64,000 nucleotides of DNA from Microbacterium sp. SA39 (GTDB lineage Bacteria > Actinomycetota > Actinomycetes > Actinomycetales > Microbacteriaceae). How positions within the stretch are numbered: position 1 is the stretch's first letter; the number at the start of each line of letters is the position of its first letter. The stretch spans positions 1-64,000 of the forward strand of contig NZ_JXRU01000026.1 in the NCBI RefSeq assembly GCF_000967865.1. Direction: 5' to 3'. Positions 16,406-25,528 of this stretch are shown in pieces. A program made the translations under genes and the position numbers. The notes beneath the pieces were generated by a model, which saw nothing but the letters and a program-made list of their open reading frames with translations, did not search any database and was not told the DNA's origin.

Positions 16406-17485
16406 CTATTGACGGATGCGCATGTCCGGTCGTATCTTGCGCCCGAGCCGAACAGCAGTGGCGAGGGTCGTCGCCGCCAGGGCGAGCACGCCGACCCTGC
16501 GGAGCCCCGGCCGCAGTGCGAGCGCGGTGGACACGCTCCACGATCGACCGCGGCGCGGCAAGCCGCCCGGTTGCATGAACGCGCTCGGCGCGGCGAGGTT
16601 CCCGGGGCGCGGACGCGAAGGTTCGGCGGTGTGCATCATCCGCACTCCCCACCGGCCGAACACCGCATCGAGCAGACGCGGCGATGTGCGCTGCAGCAAG
16701 GAGATCCATCGACCGCTGCCACCGGCGAAGAGCTCGCCGACCGGATGCTCGGCCGCGTAGAGCACGCAGGCCGCGACGACCGAGGGTGCGTAATACGGCG
16801 GAGGCGCCGACGGGCGAAACGCGAGATGCGACCGGGTGGCGTTGTAGCCGGGAGTGTCGATGACCGCCGGTCGGATGACCGTCACGGAGATCGGGTCGTG
16901 CTGATCGCGCAGCTCGCGACGAAGTCCCATCATCGCGCCCTCCACCGCCCGCTTCGAAGCGGCATACGCGCTGTGCAGCGGCAAGGTGGTCACGGCTTCG
17001 ACGGACGAGATCGAGATCAGCGCGCCGCCGCCGGCACGGCGGAGCGCGGGAAGCGCCGCCTGCGCACCATGGACCTGGCCGAGGAAGTCGATCTCCATCA
17101 TGCGCAGGAACTCCGCCGGCGTGGTCTCTTCGAAGCGCGCGTAGACCAGCACGCCCGCGTTGTTCACCCAGGTGTCGATCCGTCCGAACCAGCGCTCCAC
17201 AGTCTCGGCCGCCGCGCGCACGGCTTCGGCATCCTTCACGTCGCACAGGAGGTGGCGGGCCTGACCGCCCTCGGCCGTGATCTCTGCGACCGTGTCGGCC
17301 AGCCGGCCCTCGTGCCGGCCCAGCACCGCGACGGTCGCGCCGGCACGAGCCAGCTGCAACGCGGTCTCCCGCCCGATTCCACTCGACCCACCCGTGATGA
17401 CCACGATCTGACTCGCGAGCGGTCGGTGCCGTCGCCTTCTCGACGGCGTACGACGGCGACCTTCTCGGGTTGCGTGCTCGGACAT
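16406..17485 (-). CDS. SDR-family oxidoreductase with C-terminal extension
   Basis: A 359-residue short-chain dehydrogenase. The coenzyme motif TGGSSGIG is near residue 32, NNAG near 115, and the catalytic Ser plus YAASK motif follow. After the roughly 250-residue SDR core a C-terminal tail of about 100 residues has a hydrophobic stretch (VGVLALAATTLATAVRLG), so it may be membrane-associated. ATG 17485 gives a short basic N-terminus before the Rossmann fold and follows GAGGGAGCAGG. The substrate is unknown; relatives are often annotated only as SDR proteins. Confidence 0.82.
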   Translation of the reverse strand: MSEHATREGRRRTPSRRRRHRPLASQIVVITGGSSGIGRETALQLARAGATVAVLGRHEGRLADTVAEITAEGGQARHLLCDVKDAEAVRAAAETVERWFGRIDTWVNNAGVLVYARFEETTPAEFLRMMEIDFLGQVHGAQAALPALRRAGGGALISISSVEAVTTLPLHSAYAASKRAVEGAMMGLRRELRDQHDPISVTVIRPAVIDTPGYNATRSHLAFRPSAPPPYYAPSVVAACVLYAAEHPVGELFAGGSGRWISLLQRTSPRLLDAVFGRWGVRMMHTAEPSRPRPGNLAAPSAFMQPGGLPRRGRSWSVSTALALRPGLRRVGVLALAATTLATAVRLGRKIRPDMRIRQ

Positions 17486-17733
17486 CCTGCTCCCTCTCGC
17501 GGACGGTCCTCCCAGGAGAAGCCGTGGGCGAGCGCTTGTGACACGGTCTTGCCGCGACACCGTTCGAGGAGTAGAACCCGCATCGGGCGAGGGCGGCGCT
17601 GACCGCCCTGCACGCGGGCGACTGCACGCCCTTTACACCGTAAGTCGGGAGGAAGCAAGATCCTGCCCGAGTCAGATGGACAGGCTTAGAACGGGACCAC
17701 CGGTCGACCCGATCGGTCCGTGAAAGGAGCACC

Positions 17734-18468
17734 ATGTCAGACAACTACGAGACGGCCGGCCCCGGCGGCTCGAACGTGCAGTCCCCGGATTCCTCCGGGA
17801 AGGTGGACGCTGCGAAGCAGGAAGCCGCTGACCTGAAGGATGCCGCCACGACGCAGGCCAAGGATGTCCTCGGCACTGCCAAAGATGAAGCCGCGACCGT
17901 CGCCGGAGAGGCGAAGGCGCAGGTCAAGGATCTCTACGCTCAGACTCAGCGCGAGCTGAAGGATCAGGCGAACACTCAGCAGCAGCGCATAGCGGGCGGA
18001 CTCCGGTCGGTCGGCGACGAACTCGACTCGATGGCGAGGAACTCCGACGGCAGCGGTATCGCCGGAGATGTGGTCCATCAGGTGTCCGGTCGCCTGACGG
18101 CGGCGGCGACCTGGTTGGGCGATCGCGACCCGGGTTCCGTGCTGACCGAGGTCAAGCGCTACGCCCGCCGCAAGCCCGGCACCTTCATCCTGGCCGCGGC
18201 GATCGGCGGCATCGTGGTCGGACGCCTCACTCGGGCGCTCGCCCAGAACGCCTCCGACGAGAAGGACGCCTCCCCGTCGGCCGCGCCCGCGGCTCCGGCC
18301 GCTCCACCGGCGCCCGCGCCCCGTCAGGTGCACCCGGACCCGGCGGTTCCCGCCCCGGTGGGCACGACGACGGTCATGGGAGGCGAGACGCCCGTCTATT
18401 CGCAGACGGCATCGACCCGTCCGGATGCTCTGAGGGAGGACGACTATGACCGACCCAACTCCGTCTGA
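17734..18468 (+). CDS. LEA-like/CsbD-like low-complexity membrane-anchored stress protein
   Basis: The 244-residue protein begins with an Ala/Lys/Asp-rich helical region (KQEAADLKDAATTQAKDVLGTAKDEAATVAGEAKAQVK split by acidic repeats) like LEA or CsbD stress proteins. A helical middle and one hydrophobic segment (GTFILAAAIGGIVVGRL, about residues 153-170) follow, then a Pro/Ala-rich tail. It is the first gene of a three-gene overlapping operon with a holin-like membrane protein and a DUF3618 protein, an arrangement common in Microbacteriaceae. A membrane or desiccation stress role is inferred from composition and context only. It has a good GAAAGGAGC ribosome site. Confidence 0.7.
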   Translation: MSDNYETAGPGGSNVQSPDSSGKVDAAKQEAADLKDAATTQAKDVLGTAKDEAATVAGEAKAQVKDLYAQTQRELKDQANTQQQRIAGGLRSVGDELDSMARNSDGSGIAGDVVHQVSGRLTAAATWLGDRDPGSVLTEVKRYARRKPGTFILAAAIGGIVVGRLTRALAQNASDEKDASPSAAPAAPAAPPAPAPRQVHPDPAVPAPVGTTTVMGGETPVYSQTASTRPDALREDDYDRPNSV

Positions 18469-18859
18469 GGCCAAGGCGGCGAGCACCTCCCTCGGTGACC
18501 TGCTCGGCGAGGTCTCTCGCGACATCTCGACGCTGATGCGCCAAGAGGTCGCGCTCGCCAAAGCGGAGCTGAAGAATTCCGCCACCAAGACCGCCAAGGG
18601 CGCGGGACTCATGGGGGCGGCTGGCTATGCCGCACTCATGGCCGTGTTCTTCCTCTCGGTCGCACTCTGGTGGGCCCTGGGCACGCTCATGGGCGGCGGG
18701 TGGGCCGGCGTCGTCGTGGCAGTCATCTGGGCGGTCATCGCCCTGATCCTGTTCCTGGTCGGGCGCGGTCAGCTCCAGCAGGTGGAGGGCGCTCCACAGA
18801 CCGTGGACACCCTGAAAGAGATTCCGGAAACGTTGAAGAGGAATGAGGAGAACCGATGA
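18446..18859 (+). CDS. Phage-holin-3-like (DUF1469) membrane protein
   Basis: A 137-residue protein with the pattern of the phage_holin_3_6 superfamily: an amphipathic N-terminal helix (SLGDLLGEVSRDISTLMRQEVALAKAEL) followed by two membrane hairpin segments (AAGYAALMAVFFLSVALWWAL and GVVVAVIWAVIALILFLVG). Despite the name these chromosomal proteins are not lysis holins; they usually accompany DUF3618 proteins and stress genes. It overlaps the previous gene by 23 bases and the next by four (ATGA), and has GAGGGAGGA as ribosome site. Confidence 0.85.
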   Translation: MTDPTPSEAKAASTSLGDLLGEVSRDISTLMRQEVALAKAELKNSATKTAKGAGLMGAAGYAALMAVFFLSVALWWALGTLMGGGWAGVVVAVIWAVIALILFLVGRGQLQQVEGAPQTVDTLKEIPETLKRNEENR

Positions 18860-19419
18860 GTGATTCACCCGAAGAGATCCGCGCCGACATCGAGCGCACC
18901 CGCCAGGACCTCGGCCTGGACGTCGACGCCCTGGCCGACAAGGTGTCGCCGACGAAGATCGTCGACCGCCAGATGGGCAAGGTGCGCGGCGCGTTCGGAT
19001 CGGTCCGCGATCGTGTGATGGGCAGCGCTGACGACGCCGGTTCGTCGCTGCACGATGCGGGCGCCCATGTCGGCGACATGAAGGACCGGGCCGTGGCGAA
19101 GGCGGAGGGCAACCCGATGGCGGTCGGCCTGATCGCGTTCGGCGCCGGCCTTCTCCTCGCGTCGCTGGTTCCCGCCTCGTCGAAGGAGAAGGACCTTGCC
19201 GCGACCGTGAAGGATCAGGCGCAGCCCCTGGTCGATGAGGTCACCGGTGTGGCGAAGGAGATCGGCGAGCACCTGAAGGAGCCCGCTCAGGCTTCGGTCG
19301 CGTCCGTGAAGGAATCGGCGCAGGACTCGGTCGCCACTGTCACGGAAGAGGCGCAGACCGCCGCCGGCGAAGTGAAGGATCAGGCACAGCAGGCCCGCGA
19401 GAACGTCGCAGGCAACTGA
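18856..19419 (+). CDS. DUF3618-domain membrane protein
   Basis: The 187-residue protein starts with the DUF3618 signature (SPEEIRADIERTRQDLGLDVDALADKVSP), has a central hydrophobic segment (NPMAVGLIAFGAGLLLASLVP) and ends in a long Ala/Glu/Lys helix rich in VKESAQDSVATV-type repeats. The family's function is unknown; it is typically encoded beside holin-like DUF1469 proteins as here. A strong hairpin after its stop ends this operon. Confidence 0.85.
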   Translation: MSDSPEEIRADIERTRQDLGLDVDALADKVSPTKIVDRQMGKVRGAFGSVRDRVMGSADDAGSSLHDAGAHVGDMKDRAVAKAEGNPMAVGLIAFGAGLLLASLVPASSKEKDLAATVKDQAQPLVDEVTGVAKEIGEHLKEPAQASVASVKESAQDSVATVTEEAQTAAGEVKDQAQQARENVAGN

Positions 19420-19428
19420 CGCTGCGTT

Positions 19429-19460
19429 CGGGCGGACCCGTCATCAGACGGGTCCGCCCG
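19429..19460 (+). terminator. 13-bp perfect hairpin after the DUF3618 gene
   Basis: CGGGCGGACCCGT (19429-19441) pairs perfectly with ACGGGTCCGCCCG (19448-19460) around the loop CATCAG. It starts nine bases after the DUF3618 stop and lies before the YihY ribosome site. There is no U tract, so it may attenuate rather than fully stop transcription. Confidence 0.7.
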
Positions 19461-19474
19461 ACAGGGAAGGAATC

Positions 19475-20536
19475 ATGAATACCTCCGACACCGCCGCCCG
19501 CGGCACTCGAGACCCGGAAGCGGCCGGCAAGCCCGATTCTCCGGACGACCTGCACAAGCGATCGTGGAAGTACGTGCTGCAGAAGACGATCCGAGAGTTC
19601 TCGTCGGATCAGTGCACCGACATCGCTGCAGCGCTCACCTACTTCGCCGTGCTGTCGCTCTTCCCCGGCCTCATCGCGATCTTCTCCCTCCTCGGCGTCT
19701 TCGGGCAGGGCAAGGCGGCGAGCGATGCCGTGCTGGGCATCATCGAGCAGGTGGCTCCCGGCGAGACGGTCGAGACCATCCGGGGTCCGATCGAGCAGGT
19801 GGCTGAGTCTCCGGGAGCCGGATTCGCGCTCATCACCGGCATCCTGCTGGCCATCTGGTCGGCATCCGGCTACGTCGGCGCCTTCAGCCGTGCGATGAAC
19901 CGCATCTACGAGATCGAGGAGGGGCGTCCGTTCTGGAAGCTCAAGCCCACCCAGCTGCTCGTCACCGTCATCACGGTCGCGCTGATCGCGCTCACCGCCG
20001 TCATCCTCGTCGTCTCGGGCCCCGTCGCCACGGCGATCGGTGACGCGCTCGGTCTCGGCGACGTCGCGCAGACCATCTGGTCGATCGCCAAGTGGCCGGT
20101 CCTCGCTTTCATCGTGGTCTTGATCGTGGCGATCCTGTACTACGCGACTCCCAACGCGAAGCAGCCGAAGTTCCGCTGGATCAGTATCGGCGCGCTGCTG
20201 GCGATCATCGTCCTCGCGCTGGCGACACTCGGCTTCGGTTTCTACGTGGGGAACTTCTCCAACTACGACCGCACATACGGCTCGCTGGCCGGCGTGATCA
20301 TCTTCCTGCTCTGGCTCTGGATCGCCAACCTCGCGCTGCTCTTCGGCGCGGAGTTCGATGCCGAGCTGGAACGCGGACGCCAACTGCAGGCGGGGATGCC
20401 GGCGGAGGAGGACATCCAGCTGCCTCCGCGCGACACCCGCAAGAGCGACAAGGCGGCCGAGAAGGAGCAGAAGGACGTCGAGGAAGGTCGACGGATCCGC
20501 CTGCAGGCGGGTGACGACGACCGCTCCGACAGCTGA
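19475..20536 (+). CDS. YihY/BrkB-family inner membrane protein
   Basis: A 353-residue protein of the YihY/virulence factor BrkB family, formerly misnamed ribonuclease BN. It has about six membrane segments with the conserved ALTYFAVLSLFPGLIAI, AIWSASGYVGAFSRAMNRIYEIEEGRPFWKLKPTQL and IIFLLWLWIANLALLFGAEFDAELERGR motifs. The N-terminal 40 and C-terminal 60 residues are charged and cytoplasmic. The function is unknown (possible transporter). It follows the stress-type operon after a hairpin and may be partly co-transcribed. Confidence 0.9.
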   Translation: MNTSDTAARGTRDPEAAGKPDSPDDLHKRSWKYVLQKTIREFSSDQCTDIAAALTYFAVLSLFPGLIAIFSLLGVFGQGKAASDAVLGIIEQVAPGETVETIRGPIEQVAESPGAGFALITGILLAIWSASGYVGAFSRAMNRIYEIEEGRPFWKLKPTQLLVTVITVALIALTAVILVVSGPVATAIGDALGLGDVAQTIWSIAKWPVLAFIVVLIVAILYYATPNAKQPKFRWISIGALLAIIVLALATLGFGFYVGNFSNYDRTYGSLAGVIIFLLWLWIANLALLFGAEFDAELERGRQLQAGMPAEEDIQLPPRDTRKSDKAAEKEQKDVEEGRRIRLQAGDDDRSDS

Positions 20537-20561
20537 CGTCTCGGGAGAGCGCTTCGCCGGT

Positions 20562-21221
20562 TCACCCGAATGTCCCGAGCGCCTCCCGGTACCTCGTGCT
20601 GTCGTCACGGATGCCATCCGTGACGAGGAGGGCATGATCTCCCACCTGCCGGACGTGATCGCCGTGACAGGGGATGGTGACGATCTTGGTGAGGCCTCGG
20701 CGCCATGCCGCCGCGAGGGCGGCGAGATCTCGCCGCTCCGGGCTGTCCTCGAGCGCGGTGGGTCGCCTCGCCATGTGGGCCACCTGGCCGCGACGCTCCC
20801 ACTCGCGGGACGACGCGTCGTCGAACACCTCCCTGCCGAACTCATCGCCCCACATCGGCCCCATGAGCTGCCGGAACAGGGCCTCGCGCTCTGGAGAGCC
20901 GTGCTGTGTGCTGAAGGCACGCTCGGTCAACGCCGGATCGTGCTCGATGCCCGCGTGGGCGACGACCTCGTGCCAGATACGCGCCCACTCCTCCGACCAA
21001 CGGGACCGCGTCCCTTCATCCACCGGGGTCACCGCGGGGGCAGGTGAATCGACGAGCAGCGGTGGCAGCCCCTCGCCGTCCGGCCGCAGATCATGGGCCT
21101 CCCGCACCCAGAGCAGCTCGAGAAGAGGCTGAACCCGGTCGTCGACCGTGATGATCATGTCGTGCGGCCACGGATTGCCGGGCATCGGAGTCGTCGAACG
21201 CATCTCGCCATTCCACGTCAT
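20562..21221 (-). CDS. Conserved hypothetical protein
   Basis: A 219-residue soluble protein with no recognised catalytic motif. It is rich in Trp and charged residues (SRWSEEWARIWHEVVAHAG, MGPMWGDEFGREVFDDASSREWERRGQVAHM) and ends in a region (RGLTKIVTIPCHGDHVRQVGDHALLVTDGIRDD) reminiscent of proteins of unknown function in Microbacteriaceae. It is convergent with YihY. A weak inverted repeat CTCGGGA/TCCCGAG (20540-20546, 20573-20579) spans the junction. Internal ATGs at 21203 and 21185 are alternative starts. Confidence 0.6.
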   Translation of the reverse strand: MTWNGEMRSTTPMPGNPWPHDMIITVDDRVQPLLELLWVREAHDLRPDGEGLPPLLVDSPAPAVTPVDEGTRSRWSEEWARIWHEVVAHAGIEHDPALTERAFSTQHGSPEREALFRQLMGPMWGDEFGREVFDDASSREWERRGQVAHMARRPTALEDSPERRDLAALAAAWRRGLTKIVTIPCHGDHVRQVGDHALLVTDGIRDDSTRYREALGTFG

Positions 21222-21270
21222 CGCGACCCGGCGATCAACCCCTCCGAGAAGGGCGGGCCGATGCGAAGCG

Positions 21271-21299
21271 CGGCGGGCCGACCGAAGTCGACCCGCCCG
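21271..21299 (-). terminator. UUCG-tetraloop terminator of the second sugar-transporter operon
   Basis: On the minus strand CGGGCGGGTCGAC pairs with GTCGGCCCGCCG (one bulged G, one G-U pair) around a UUCG loop closed by C-G, an unusually stable tetraloop. It begins 12 bases after the binding-protein stop at 21312. No U tract follows. Confidence 0.7.
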
Positions 21300-21311
21300 G
21301 GTGCGGGCTGC

Positions 21312-22677
21312 TCAGCCCGCAGTCGCGTTCTCGTAGGCGCGCATCGCGGCATCCTGCGCATCGGCGAGAGCCTGCTCGGGGTCCTTGTCGCCGAGCAGAG
21401 CCGCGGTGATCGCGTTGTTCAGCTCGTTCTGGATCTCCTGGCCCGCGGGCGAGGAGCCGAACGACTGTCCGTAGTCGACCACGTCGTAGAACGTCGAGAT
21501 GACCTGGTCGAATCCGGCGTTGCCGGTCTCGACCACGAACTTCTCGCGGATCGCCTGGTCGGCCGCCGGCGAACCGGTGAAGAGACCCGTGTTCAGGCCG
21601 CCGTCGGTCTCGAGCGTCTGGGCTCGAGCCTCGCCTGCCGCCATCCACGCGTCGTCGGAGGTGAGGTTGATCATCCAGGCGCAGGCCGCCGCCGGGTTCT
21701 TCGCCCCCCACCGGAACCACGAACGCGGTACCGGACGCGACCGAGAACGGCTCGCCGTCCGCATCACGGAACGGCACCGCCTCGATGTCGATCTGGTCGG
21801 CGTACGGGCTGAGGACGTTCGGGTACCACTGTGCGTTCACCTGCGCGCCGACCTGACCGGCGACGTACTGGTTGTTGTCGCCGAAGGTGTCGAAGGAATC
21901 CGTGAAGCTCTTCACGCCCGCGAATCCACCCTGCGCGTCGGTGATCTGCTTGAGCAGCTCGATGCCGGCGATGTTGCTCTCGTCGTCGAGCGTCGGTGCG
22001 CCCTCGTCATCGGTGAGCTGACCGCCCATGCCGAGGATCCAGAGCGGACCCTGTCCTGTCGCGACGGGGTCGAGCCCGAGACGCGTCGGCACGCCGCCCG
22101 ACTCCTCGTACATCTTGCCGATCGCCTCGAGGAGCACGTCGGGCTTCGAGGTGTCGATCTGGTCGGGGGTCACCCCGGCCTCGGCGAGCACGGTCTTGTT
22201 CACGAGGATCGCGGGCGGCTGGTAGAACTGCGGCACCGCCCAGACAGCGTCGTCGTAGGTCACGTCGTCGACCACCGACGGATACCAGTGCTCGTCGGGC
22301 GTCACGTCCTGCGCGGCGAAGCACTCGTCCAGCGACAGGATGAGCCCCTGCGCGGCGTAGGTGGTGACGTAGCGCCGGTCCATCTGCACGACGTCGGGCA
22401 CATCGCCGCTGGCGATGCGAGTGGTGAACTTCTGCGCGTCGAAAACCGTGGCGTCGAGGTCGACCTCGACGTCGCTCAGCTGCTCGGCGGCGTAGTCCAT
22501 CCGCGAGGTTCCGACGTCGTCGGCGTTCTCGAATCCCCAGGCCTTCAGCGTGCCGGTGGGCGCGGCGTCGAAGTCGGCGTCACCGCCGCCTTCACCGGCT
22601 CCTCCTCCGCTGCAGCCGGCGAGCACGAGTGCGGATGCCGCGGCCATCGCGGCGAATCCCAGAATGCGCTTGTGCAT
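21312..22677 (-). pseudogene. ABC sugar transporter binding lipoprotein with a +1 frameshift
   Basis: The frame starts with a normal lipoprotein signal (MHKRILGFAAMAAASALVLAGC, Cys22) and a family 1 solute-binding domain up to GTAFVVPVGG near residue 322. Sense then continues in another frame with AKNPAAACAWMINLTSDDAW to AMRAYENATAG and a stop at 21312. The break is in a run of six G (plus-strand C run 21704-21709); removing one base joins the two parts into a 454-residue protein of normal length. The span is 3n+1 bases. The partner permeases are intact, so this is either a sequencing error in a homopolymer or a recent or reversible inactivation. Ligand unknown. Confidence 0.8.
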
Positions 22678-22741
22678 CTCTTTCCCTTTCGATCGTGTGT
22701 TCTCTCTTGGTGTGTGGCTCATGGCGTCATCCCTCACGCCG

Positions 22742-23695
22742 TCATCCTTTACGTCCCTGCGTGGCCACGCCCTCGATGAAGTAGCGCTGGCCGAAGGCGA
22801 AGAGGATGAGCATCGGAAGGGTGACGATGAGCGAGGCCACCATGACGTACTGATAGTCGCCGTGCCCGCCGGCGGTCGGGCTGTACTTGGTCATCGCATA
22901 GGCGATGCCGAGCGGGGCCGTGAAGTCGTCGACCGAGCCGGCATTGAGGTAGATGAGTGCGGCCTGCAGGTTGTTCCAGCTCGCCTGGAACTCGAACAGG
23001 AACACGATCACGAACGAGGGGATCGACAACGGCATCGCGATCCGCCAGAACAGCCCCCAGTAGCTGGCGCCGTCGAGACGAGCGGCCTCGAACAGCTCTC
23101 GCGGAAGACCCAGGAAGAACTGTCGCTGGAGGAAGATGTAGAACGCCGAGCCGAAGAGGTTCATGCCCCACAGCGGTACCCACGTGCCCAGCATCCCGGT
23201 CTCCTTCCAGATGAGGTAGATCGGGATCATCGTGACGGCGCCGGGAAGCATCATGGTTCCGAGCACAAGGCCGAACAGCAGCCCGCGTCCGGGGAACTTG
23301 AAGTAGGCGAACCCGAACGCGACGATCGAGCTCGAGATGGCCACCGCTCCGGCTGCGAGCACCGCGATCGCGACGCTGTTCCACATCCAGCTCAGCAGCG
23401 GAAGCTGGTTCCAGACCTCGACATAGTTCTCGGGGACGAAGGTCTTCGGGATCAGCGAGTTGTCGAAGACCTCGCCGCGCGGCTTGAGGCTGGCGGCGAG
23501 CAACCAGACGAAGGGATAGAGGAACAGCAGCCCGAACACGACCAGGATGAGCGCGAGCACGATCCGCCCGGCGAGGGTCTTCGGCTGGGAGATCGCGCGA
23601 CGCCAACGCGAGCGCTTCGGCACGGTGACCGCGGCGGTCTCGGACTCGAGAGCGGGAACCGCCGCAGGAGGCACCTGACGCAGTGACGACGACAT
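22742..23695 (-). CDS. ABC sugar transporter permease (MalG type)
   Basis: A 317-residue CUT1 permease with a 45-residue hydrophilic N-terminus and six membrane segments. The extracytoplasmic region reads WLLAASLKPRGEVFDNSLIP, the EAA loop is ELFEAARLDGASYWGLFWRIAMPLS, and the C-terminus is QRYFIEGVATQGRKG. It pairs with the permease upstream, whose stop overlaps its ATG by one base (TGATG). The frameshifted binding protein follows after 64 bases. Transported sugar unknown; no catabolic enzyme is in this operon. Confidence 0.9.
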   Translation of the reverse strand: MSSSLRQVPPAAVPALESETAAVTVPKRSRWRRAISQPKTLAGRIVLALILVVFGLLFLYPFVWLLAASLKPRGEVFDNSLIPKTFVPENYVEVWNQLPLLSWMWNSVAIAVLAAGAVAISSSIVAFGFAYFKFPGRGLLFGLVLGTMMLPGAVTMIPIYLIWKETGMLGTWVPLWGMNLFGSAFYIFLQRQFFLGLPRELFEAARLDGASYWGLFWRIAMPLSIPSFVIVFLFEFQASWNNLQAALIYLNAGSVDDFTAPLGIAYAMTKYSPTAGGHGDYQYVMVASLIVTLPMLILFAFGQRYFIEGVATQGRKG

Positions 23696-24603
23696 CAACG
23701 GTCTCCCTCGTAGTAGACGAATCGATTCCCGAACTTCACCTGGATGACGGTGATGATCATGATGATCGCGAAGAGCAGCCAGGCCATGGCCGCGGCGAAT
23801 CCGAAGTTGAACTGACGGAACGCCTGCTGGAACAGGTAGATCGCATAGAACAGCGACGCCTCCGGCGAGGAGTTGCTCTGATCTCGCCAGAACAGCAGGT
23901 ACGCCTGGTCGAAGATCTGGAAGGCGGCGATCGACAGCACGATCACGTTGAAGAACATCGCGCCGGAGATCATCGGCAGAGTGATCGAGAAGAACCTTCG
24001 GATGGGGCCTGCGCCGTCGAGCGACGCGACCTCGTAGAGTTCGGCCGGGACGTTCTTGAGCGCTGCGAGGAAGATCACCATGGTGCCCGCCACGCCCCAC
24101 AGCGTCATGATGACGATGCTCGGCTTGACCCACGCCGGGTCGACGAGCCATTGCGGTCCTTCGATGCCGAAGAACCGGAGGAACTGGTTGATCGCGCCGG
24201 AGTTGCCGTTGAGCAGCAGGAAGAAGACCGCGGCCGTGGCGACGGCCGGTGTCATCTTCGGCAGGTAGTACAGCGTGCGGAAGAAGCCGGCACCGCGGCC
24301 CACGCGGTTGAGGAGCATCGCGAGGAGCAGGGCGAAGATGATCTCGAGCGGCACGGCCATCACGACGTAGAAGAGCGTGTTCGCGAGAGAGACGCCGACG
24401 CGCGGGTCCTCGAACAGGCGGGCGTAGTTGTCGATGCCGACCGGTCGCGCGGTGTTCGTCGCGAGGTTGTAGTTGCTGAACGAGATGTAGAGGCTGTAGA
24501 TCATCGCGCCAGCCGTGAAGACGAGGAAGCCGATCAGCCAGGGAGCGATGAACAGGTATCCCGCCAGGGCCTCGCGCTTGTTGTAGTGCTGCTTCGCCTT
24601 CAT
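23695..24603 (-). CDS. ABC sugar transporter permease (MalF type)
   Basis: A 302-residue permease with six membrane segments and the EAA loop ELYEVASLDGAGPIRRFFSITLPMISG. ATG 24603 starts at KAKQHYNKREALAGYLFIAPWL, the usual beginning for this family; an in-frame codon at 24663 would add 20 unusual residues. Neither start has a strong ribosome site. The order permease, permease, binding protein is less common than binding protein first, which makes the binding protein the last gene before the terminator at 21271. Confidence 0.88.
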   Translation of the reverse strand: MKAKQHYNKREALAGYLFIAPWLIGFLVFTAGAMIYSLYISFSNYNLATNTARPVGIDNYARLFEDPRVGVSLANTLFYVVMAVPLEIIFALLLAMLLNRVGRGAGFFRTLYYLPKMTPAVATAAVFFLLLNGNSGAINQFLRFFGIEGPQWLVDPAWVKPSIVIMTLWGVAGTMVIFLAALKNVPAELYEVASLDGAGPIRRFFSITLPMISGAMFFNVIVLSIAAFQIFDQAYLLFWRDQSNSSPEASLFYAIYLFQQAFRQFNFGFAAAMAWLLFAIIMIITVIQVKFGNRFVYYEGDR

Positions 24604-24713
24604 GCCGGGATGGTAAGGCGGCGGACCGATGCGTCCAGGGGTCTTGCGCGACGGACCGCACATGTGCTTCTCGACGAGACCGCCGGTGGCGCGTCAGCGC
24701 ATGATCGTCACGG

Positions 24714-25490
24714 TCACTCCGGTGCGCGGCCTGCGGCGAGACGCTCGAGGGCGTTCATCGTGCGCTCCAGACCGAAGCGGTAGGCGTGCTCCGTGTCGTG
24801 AGCACTGCCATGTGCCTCTCCCGCCGCGGTGCCGATGCGCGAGGCGAGCGGGTAGGCGTCGGGGTCGAGCACCTGCGACAGCAGCGGCCCGACGGCATCC
24901 CACCATTGCTGGTCGTCGCCGCCGGTGGCGCGCTGCGTCGCGCGGGCGGAGTGGATGTCGCGCGCGGCACCGCGGACGAAGCCGAGCAGATACGTGAGGG
25001 CGTCGTCGGTCGAGACGTCGTCGAGACCCGACCCGGCGAAGGCGGCGAGCTCGTACTCGTACTTGGCCAGCTGCCCGGGACCGAGCGGCGGCCGCTGGGT
25101 GGCCAGCTCTGCGGCCCACGGATGCCGCTCGAAGAGCCGCTTGTTGCTCTCGGCGACCGCGCGCACCCTCTCCTGCCATCCCGACTCGGGCAATGACGGA
25201 CGCGGCATCGCGGCGTAGGTGGCGTCGAGCATGAGGTCCACGAGCTCGTCCCTGCTCGGCACGTAAGTGTAGAGACTCATGGGGCGCACCCCCAGCCGGT
25301 CGGCCAGTCGGCGCATCGTCAGTGCCGCGAGCCCGTCGTCGTCGGCAAGGGCGATGGCCGCGCTCACGATCGTGTCGATACTGAGTCCCCGTCGCGGGCC
25401 GCGGCGGGGGCTCGTGTCCTCCGGCAGGTGGTCGCGCCAGAGGAGACGCAGGGTCGCGGCAGGGTCTCCTGAGCTGGTGGCGTCGGTCAC
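24714..25490 (-). CDS. TetR/AcrR-family regulator with TetR-type C-terminal domain
   Basis: A 258-residue repressor. After about 30 residues the TetR DNA-binding domain follows (LSIDTIVSAAIALADDDGLAALTMRRLADRLGVRPMSLYTYVPSRDELVDLML, helix-turn-helix in RRLADRLGVRPMSLYTYV), then a longer ligand domain like tetracycline-repressor C-terminal domains. GTG 25490 was chosen for its GGGAGAA ribosome site; a GTG at 25547 overlapping the previous gene is the alternative. It probably forms an operon with the NTF2-like gene, 38 bases upstream, and may bind the palindrome at 26002. Confidence 0.82.
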   Translation of the reverse strand: MTDATSSGDPAATLRLLWRDHLPEDTSPRRGPRRGLSIDTIVSAAIALADDDGLAALTMRRLADRLGVRPMSLYTYVPSRDELVDLMLDATYAAMPRPSLPESGWQERVRAVAESNKRLFERHPWAAELATQRPPLGPGQLAKYEYELAAFAGSGLDDVSTDDALTYLLGFVRGAARDIHSARATQRATGGDDQQWWDAVGPLLSQVLDPDAYPLASRIGTAAGEAHGSAHDTEHAYRFGLERTMNALERLAAGRAPE

Positions 25491-25528
25491 CCGTTCATTC
25501 TCCCGCGTCCGCGACCCGCGCCCCTCGC

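Noticed and set aside
17734..20536. Holin-like gene as a sign of a prophage
   Set aside because: No other phage gene is near. The DUF1469-DUF3618-YihY group is a normal chromosomal cluster in Microbacteriaceae.
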